Positions 60,351 through 64,000 of a stretch of 64,000 nt of DNA are shown here, in pieces. A model generated the notes under the pieces. It had not been told where the DNA came from. It did no database searches and saw only the letters and a program-made list of their open reading frames with translations. How positions within the stretch are numbered: position 1 is the stretch's first letter; every line of letters begins with the position of its first letter. The stretch is from Oscillospiraceae bacterium (GTDB lineage Bacteria > Bacillota > Clostridia > Oscillospirales > Oscillospiraceae). Made by a program: the position numbers and the translations under genes. The stretch is taken from NCBI GenBank assembly GCA_020025595.1, contig JAHHRV010000003.1, forward strand, positions 129,160-193,159. The letters are read 5' to 3'.

Positions 60351-60791
60351 TTAATCTTCTTCTGTAAAATGCTCCAATTCCTCGGCATCATATGCCGTTG
60401 TCCAATGGTACGGCTGCAATTCACGCAGTTCTACAAACAATAGTTTCCCATTTGCGGTGGTCACTCCGACCTGAACATCTTCCCCCCAGAATCTCAAGCG
60501 CTCCTGACAGATACCACAGGGAGATAATACTTTGCAGGAAGAATTTTCGTCATCTCTTGTGATGCAAAGACAGTGGGTGACTTTTTCATTATATTTATGC
60601 GCTTCACACATAGCACCCACCTCTATACAAAGGGCTGCTGAACTATTTGCTGTTTCAATTGCAACACTTGAAAAATAGTGATCTTTCTGCGTACGAATTA
60701 CCGCAGCGCCACCCCAGCCTTTCGGGTATCTTGTTTCAATCAGTTCCTTTGCAATTTGAAACATTTTATTTTCAATAGCTGTATTACGCAT
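60351..60791 (-). CDS. Cytidine deaminase-like protein
   Basis: 146 aa; GAGGTG before the ATG. Zinc-dependent deaminase fold: Cys55-Ile-Glu57 stands for the C/HAE motif (zinc ligand and catalytic Glu), and Pro91-Cys92-x2-Cys95 (SPCGICQERL) gives the other zinc ligands. Length fits tetrameric cytidine deaminase or the blasticidin-S deaminase group. It may salvage (deoxy)cytidine or act on a nucleoside drug; the substrate is not decidable. Confidence 0.82.
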   Translation of the reverse strand: MRNTAIENKMFQIAKELIETRYPKGWGGAAVIRTQKDHYFSSVAIETANSSAALCIEVGAMCEAHKYNEKVTHCLCITRDDENSSCKVLSPCGICQERLRFWGEDVQVGVTTANGKLLFVELRELQPYHWTTAYDAEELEHFTEED

Positions 60792-60981
60792 ATTGCACCT
60801 CTTTCTGTCAAAGCAAAAATGTTAAGAATATTCTGATTATCTTAACGGTTCATCTTTCTTATCATTATATCATAACCTGCTGAATTGACTAACTGTTTTT
60901 TACTCAAAAGCTGTAGACTTTCCGATAGTGAAAACAGCTCAGAATCTCACGCAAAAGGCTTGCTATTCCTTTCTCGCTGTC

Positions 60982-61021
60982 AAATAAAAAATCAGGGGCA
61001 ATCCTTTGGGATTGCCCCTGA
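60982..61021 (-). terminator. Terminator downstream of nrdR and the 61127 gene
   Basis: Perfect 13-bp stem (60992-61004 with 61009-61021), four-base loop, T run on the minus strand. Between 60792 and 61126 nothing else was seen apart from the upstream region of the deaminase gene. Confidence 0.85.
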
Positions 61022-61126
61022 CAGGCGGCGATGCGTAAATCTATTTGGCATTGTGGGAATGAGAAGTATTTTATGTTTTCTGAATTACTTCCTTATCTGG
61101 CGTATGCAAATGTGTTTCGCTTTTTG

Positions 61127-61600
61127 TTATCTTCTGTTTCTCTTGCGGCGGTATCCCTTGCCATCATACAGTACCATGACCGTAATATTGATGGCCAGAA
61201 TGCTGACGACCACCAGTCCTAGCTCCCACAAAAGGGCCTTCATGGCGGTCAGAACCATCACATCCCGGGCAAGATCCCGGAATCCGTTGCAGATGACAGC
61301 CATCACAATGCTCATAACCAAGCCCAGAACCGTCCAGGCGATGCCTGCAATGCGCTGGGTAAACTGCCACACTTCCACACTGGACATACCCCAGTAGAAC
61401 CGGTAGCCCAAAGAATGATTGGCTTCCTTGGGAGATGCCAGCAGGTACAGCAGTCCCAGTCCCAAAAGCAGCAGGGGGCCTACCATCACGGCAATTCTAA
61501 GTAAAATTTCCAATTTATCGAACATATGCTCCAGATCCGGCAGAAATCCCGAAGAAGAGCCCGCCTCTGAAACAATGGCTTTTACACTTTCTAAATCCAT
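61127..61600 (-). CDS. SdpI-like membrane protein
   Basis: 157 aa. Three hydrophobic segments (about 34-55, 85-105, 120-143) and a basic end (GKGYRRKRNRR). The middle SLGYRFYWGMSSVEVWQFTQ and IAGIAWTVLGLVM resembles the C-terminal half of SdpI (compare GVKLPWTLNSEENWNRTHRF at 63.4 kb). The relation is remote. Five bases downstream of nrdR and on the same strand, so probably co-transcribed with it. Confidence 0.65.
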   Translation of the reverse strand: MDLESVKAIVSEAGSSSGFLPDLEHMFDKLEILLRIAVMVGPLLLLGLGLLYLLASPKEANHSLGYRFYWGMSSVEVWQFTQRIAGIAWTVLGLVMSIVMAVICNGFRDLARDVMVLTAMKALLWELGLVVVSILAINITVMVLYDGKGYRRKRNRR

Positions 61601-61605
61601 AGACC

Positions 61606-62061
61606 TTATTTCTCCTCAAGAATCTTGGTCAGCTCACGCATAAAGCTGTTCACATCCTTAAACTGGCGGTAAACAGATGCAAAACGGATATAGCTGACCT
61701 CGTCCAGAGGCTTCAGCCGATCCATGACCATCTCGCCGATCTTTTCGGTGCTGACCTCCCGCTCCAGAGAATTCTGGACGATCTGTTCGATCTCGGATGT
61801 GACCCGTTCCAGCTCTGCCATGGGCACGGGACGGTTGGCACAGGAGCGAACCAGTCCTGTCAGGATCTTGTTCCGATCGAAGGCCTGGCGGGAGCCATCC
61901 TTCTTTACAACCACCACGGGCAGACTTTCTACCACTTCATAAGTGGTGAAACGACGCTGGCAGTTCAGGCACTCTCTGCGGCGGCGGATGGACAGGCAAT
62001 CGTCGCTGTGGCGGGAATCCACAACCTTGCTCTCTTCATATCCACAGAACGGACACTTCAT
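61606..62061 (-). CDS. nrdR: Transcriptional repressor NrdR
   Basis: 151 aa, normal length. N-terminal zinc ribbon (CPFC at 3-6, CLNC at 31-34) and an ATP-cone (about 49-139; VVKKDGSRQAFDRNKILTGL). Senses ATP/dATP and represses ribonucleotide reductase genes; none are in this window. Confidence 0.97.
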   Translation of the reverse strand: MKCPFCGYEESKVVDSRHSDDCLSIRRRRECLNCQRRFTTYEVVESLPVVVVKKDGSRQAFDRNKILTGLVRSCANRPVPMAELERVTSEIEQIVQNSLEREVSTEKIGEMVMDRLKPLDEVSYIRFASVYRQFKDVNSFMRELTKILEEK

Positions 62062-62195
62062 GGGTCATCATCTCCTTACACTTTCTTATAGTATATTATA
62101 ACAAAGGAAATAATCCATGTCCAGACCATTTTTTCTTGCCATCGCCGGTAAAAACGAGTACAATGGAGGCATCCATCCACGAAAGGAACTGTGAT

Positions 62196-62621
62196 ATGCG
62201 TCAATTAAAGTCTGTAAAATATAACGCCCTGTATCTTTGCTGGGGCGCACTGTTTATCATAACTGTTATTCTGGGTCTTGCCTTTCCTGCCCCTCAGGGT
62301 GCAATGAAAGCCCTGTTCCGGGTGATTTCCGTGGTGTTTTTCATTCCCCCTTGGATGATCCTCATCAAGGCAAAGCAGGAGCAGAACCGAAAGCCCCGCG
62401 CTCTTGTGCGCCACCTGTCCCTGGCCTCTCTGATTCTGACCCTGGTGCTGCTGATTGTGAATCTGCGCTCCGTGGGATATTCCGAAGCCGTAGGCCTTGC
62501 CCTGCACGCAGCGCTGACCATCGTATCTGCCCCCATGATCTGCAGCAGTCTGTTTGCCCTGCCGATCTTTCTCTGGGCAACCCTGCTGATGGGTTCCGTC
62601 GGCAAGCTGAAAAGCAAATAA
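62196..62621 (+). CDS. Small membrane protein of unknown function
   Basis: 141 aa from the ATG at 62196 (AAAGGA upstream). Four hydrophobic segments (about 15-32, 43-57, 77-90, 100-130). No family recognised. It is divergent from nrdR and precedes the sdpR/sdpI unit, with its own terminator. Confidence 0.65.
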   Translation: MRQLKSVKYNALYLCWGALFIITVILGLAFPAPQGAMKALFRVISVVFFIPPWMILIKAKQEQNRKPRALVRHLSLASLILTLVLLIVNLRSVGYSEAVGLALHAALTIVSAPMICSSLFALPIFLWATLLMGSVGKLKSK

Positions 62622-62628
62622 ATCTCCT

Positions 62629-62658
62629 GAGCCGATTCATTTTGAATCGGCTCTTTTT
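62629..62658 (+). terminator. Terminator of the 62196-62621 gene
   Basis: A 11-bp stem (62629-62639 with 62643-62653) followed by five T. Confidence 0.88.
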
Positions 62659-62662
62659 CTTG

Positions 62663-62691
62663 TTGACAACAGGGATGCTCTGTGCTAGATT
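62663..62691 (+). promoter_or_regulatory. Promoter of the sdpR-sdpI pair
   Basis: TTGACA (62663-62668), 17-base spacer, TAGATT (62686-62691). Confidence 0.8.
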
Positions 62692-62693
62692 AT

Positions 62694-62713
62694 ATTTAAC
62701 CTTTAGGTTAAAT
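62694..62713 (+). promoter_or_regulatory. Operator palindrome at the sdpR promoter
   Basis: ATTTAACC-TTTA-GGTTAAAT, a perfect 8-bp inverted repeat covering the predicted start of transcription. A half-site copy (GTTAAAT) follows at once. It is the likely binding site for the ArsR-type product of the gene, giving autorepression. Confidence 0.75.
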
Positions 62714-62736
62714 GTTAAATGACAGGAGGGAATCGT

Positions 62737-63000
62737 ATGGGCCTGCAAACCACCCTGAAAGCCCTGGCAGATCCCATCCGGCGGGAGATCCTGAATCTTT
62801 TGAAACAGGGCAGACTGTCCGCCGGCGAGATTGCCGATCACTTTGATGTGACAAACGCTTCCATTTCGCGCCATCTATCCGTGCTGAAGGATGCCGACCT
62901 GATCCGGGACACAAGAGAGGGAAAATTCATCTATTATGAGTTAAACGCCTCGGTTTTGGAAGAAATCATGCTCTGGATCACAGAATTGAAAGGAGAATGA
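62737..63000 (+). CDS. sdpR: ArsR-family repressor (SdpR-like)
   Basis: 87 aa from the ATG at 62737 (AGGAGGG upstream). Winged helix: LKALADPIRREILNLLKQG and SAGEIADHFDVTNASISRHLSVLKDA. No metal-binding cysteines, as in SdpR. In Bacillus, SdpR represses its own operon until SdpI, bound to the SdpC toxin, sequesters it at the membrane. The gene couples to sdpI and has a palindrome over its promoter. Confidence 0.88.
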   Translation: MGLQTTLKALADPIRREILNLLKQGRLSAGEIADHFDVTNASISRHLSVLKDADLIRDTREGKFIYYELNASVLEEIMLWITELKGE

Positions 63001-63005
63001 CCACT

Positions 63006-63638
63006 ATGAAAAAATACAGATCGCTTCTCATTGCCACCAGCGCAGTCATCCTGCTGCCGGTACTTGTGGGACTGCTGCTGTGGAACCAGCTGCCGGAGCA
63101 GATGCCTACCCACTGGAATATGGTCGGCGAAATCGACGGCTGGAGCAGTAAGCCCTTTGCCATCTTTGGTCTGACGGGCATTTTACTGGCCGCCCATTTG
63201 ATATGCGCCTTTTGCAGTCTGTATGCTGACCCCAAAGGTGCCTCCCACACCCAAAAGATGCTTTCACTGGTGCTGTGGATCGTCCCTGTGATCTCTGTTC
63301 TGGTGGGCTTCATTACCTATGCCACCGCACTGGGGGTGGATATCAGCGTGGAGCGGATCATGCCCATCGCCATTGGTCTGATGTTTGTCATCATCGGCAA
63401 TTATATGCCCAAATTCAAGCAGAACTACACCATCGGCGTCAAGCTTCCCTGGACGCTGAACAGCGAAGAAAACTGGAACCGCACCCATCGTTTTTCCGGA
63501 AAGCTCTGGGTCGTCGGCGGTCTTCTCATGATGGTCGCCGGATTTTTGAATTGGTTCATTGTATTCCTTGCAGCCATCATTGCGTTGACTGTGATTCCTA
63601 TGGGATATTCCTACTGGCTGTTCCGCAAGGGAATCTGA
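63006..63638 (+). CDS. sdpI: SdpI-family membrane protein
   Basis: 210 aa from the ATG at 63006 (AAAGGAG ten bases upstream; the ATG at 62997 is too close to it). DUF1648 start: LLWNQLPEQMPTHWNMVGEIDGW, then six hydrophobic segments and the SdpI signature GVKLPWTLNSEENWNRTHRF. In Bacillus SdpI gives immunity to SdpC and signals to SdpR. No SdpC-like toxin gene lies here, so a sensor or immunity role against others is likely. Confidence 0.9.
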   Translation: MKKYRSLLIATSAVILLPVLVGLLLWNQLPEQMPTHWNMVGEIDGWSSKPFAIFGLTGILLAAHLICAFCSLYADPKGASHTQKMLSLVLWIVPVISVLVGFITYATALGVDISVERIMPIAIGLMFVIIGNYMPKFKQNYTIGVKLPWTLNSEENWNRTHRFSGKLWVVGGLLMMVAGFLNWFIVFLAAIIALTVIPMGYSYWLFRKGI

Positions 63639-63672
63639 CCGAACGCAGACTTTTCCCATTCCAAACAAAATT

Positions 63673-63705
63673 GGACGCGTATCGACCTGATACGCGTCCT
63701 TTTTC
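63673..63705 (+). terminator. Terminator of sdpR-sdpI
   Basis: Perfect 11-bp stem (63673-63683 with 63689-63699), five-base loop, T run. Confidence 0.88.
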
Positions 63706-63771
63706 GTCCTTTTTGGTATTTTTCATTCCGGTACATCCGGCAAAATACCCCTCAATCTGCCATTTCAGTGC

Positions 63772-63804
63772 AAAAAGGCCCGAACAGGAATCTGTTCGGG
63801 CCTT
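63772..63804 (-). terminator. Terminator of the gene entering from the right edge
   Basis: Perfect 13-bp stem (63775-63787 with 63792-63804) with T residues on the minus strand, 28 bases after the stop codon at 63832. Confidence 0.88.
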
Positions 63805-63831
63805 ACAAGTTTATACTTTTACAGGTGAGCT

Positions 63832-64000
63832 TTATTCTTTACCCTGCTGACCACCTGCGCCGGGAGCCTTGGGCTTTCTGCGGCGGTGGTAGTTGGGACG
63901 GCGGCTGCGATTCTTCTTTTCGCCGTCTTCTGCCTTGGGCTCGCTGCCCTTGCGCTCCTCACCCTTCTGTTCGGGGCGGGGCTTGGGAGGCTGCTTGGGC
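63832..64000 (-). CDS. C-terminal tail of a basic protein (rest outside window)
   Basis: Only the last 55 codons are present (frame from 63999). The tail is Lys/Arg/Pro/Glu-rich, with KKNRSRRPNYHRRRKPK and a final GAGGQQGKE. Such tails occur on RNA-binding proteins such as DEAD-box helicases or other RNA factors, but no domain is visible. Its coding status is supported by the stop, codon bias and terminator. Confidence 0.6.
   Translation of the reverse strand, partial: PKQPPKPRPEQKGEERKGSEPKAEDGEKKNRSRRPNYHRRRKPKAPGAGGQQGKE

Noticed and set aside
60146..60424. 92-codon minus-strand open frame overlapping the deaminase gene end
   Set aside because: No ribosome site, partly within a real gene in another frame, no recognisable family; it could be a remnant but cannot be supported.
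1..64000. CRISPR arrays, insertion sequences or prophage
   Set aside because: No regularly spaced repeats, transposase, cas or phage structural genes were seen.

Overview
The window looks like chromosome from a gut-type Firmicute of the Oscillospirales/Ruminococcaceae kind. The evidence is indirect: moderately high GC, AGGAGG-type ribosome binding sites, Firmicute-style L27 with a Prp protease, sigma-70-like promoters, hairpin-plus-T terminators, DUF975 membrane proteins, a TPP riboswitch driving an ECF thiamine system, and an SdpR/SdpI pair. No phage, insertion sequence, plasmid or CRISPR signature was seen.

Region by region. 1-2.1 kb: a TIM-fold isomerase (cut by the window edge) and a LarA-type nickel racemase. 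2.2-10.3 kb: phosphodiester glycosidase, alanine racemase, two DUF975 membrane proteins, an XRE regulator and a DUF2974 hydrolase. 10.4-18.4 kb (minus strand): a peptide (Opp-type) ABC operon, read as binding protein, OppB, OppC, OppD, OppF, small membrane protein. 19.2-20.6 kb: purine permease. 20.76 kb: tRNA-Leu. 21.0-24.9 kb: TPP riboswitch with an ECF thiamine/precursor transporter. 25-33 kb: housekeeping genes (coaE, sua5, prfA, rlmA-like, lipid kinase, NUDIX). 33.3-35.9 kb: a cytoplasmic BMP-domain protein with a phosphoesterase. 36-41.1 kb: rpsF-ssb-rpsR, a DnaA-box cluster, an AraC regulator, obgE and rplU-prp-rpmA. 41.2-43.1 kb: NusG-II protein, tRNA-Val and an epimerase. 43.2-59.4 kb (minus strand): a surface polysaccharide locus that makes UDP-L-FucNAc (CapE/CapF/CapG-like) and carries phosphopolyol-transfer genes, glycosyltransferases, flippase, polymerase-like protein, acyltransferase and an initiating sugar transferase. 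59.7-59.9 kb: tRNA-Gln and tRNA-Lys. 60-64 kb: cytidine deaminase-like protein, nrdR, an ArsR (SdpR)-SdpI unit and the tail of a basic protein.

The most unusual object is the Opp-type operon. Its OppC permease carries a complete seven-repeat RCC1-like beta-propeller in the extracytoplasmic loop between the first membrane helix and the permease core. The partner ATPase OppF carries a ~200-residue, partly coiled-coil insertion between the Walker A and Q-loop motifs. The binding protein is long (660 aa), and a small single-helix protein ends the operon. Together they suggest a peptide importer with extra modules on both sides of the membrane.

Other points to follow up: two copies of a unit made of inverted DnaA boxes with identical spacing after rpsR; a ~72 bp hairpin-bearing repeat present twice, 54 kb apart; a ThiY-like protein with no signal peptide; a BMP domain fused to a ParB-like region in a cytosolic protein; and a ~600 nt leader with terminator-like hairpins ahead of the capsule operon.
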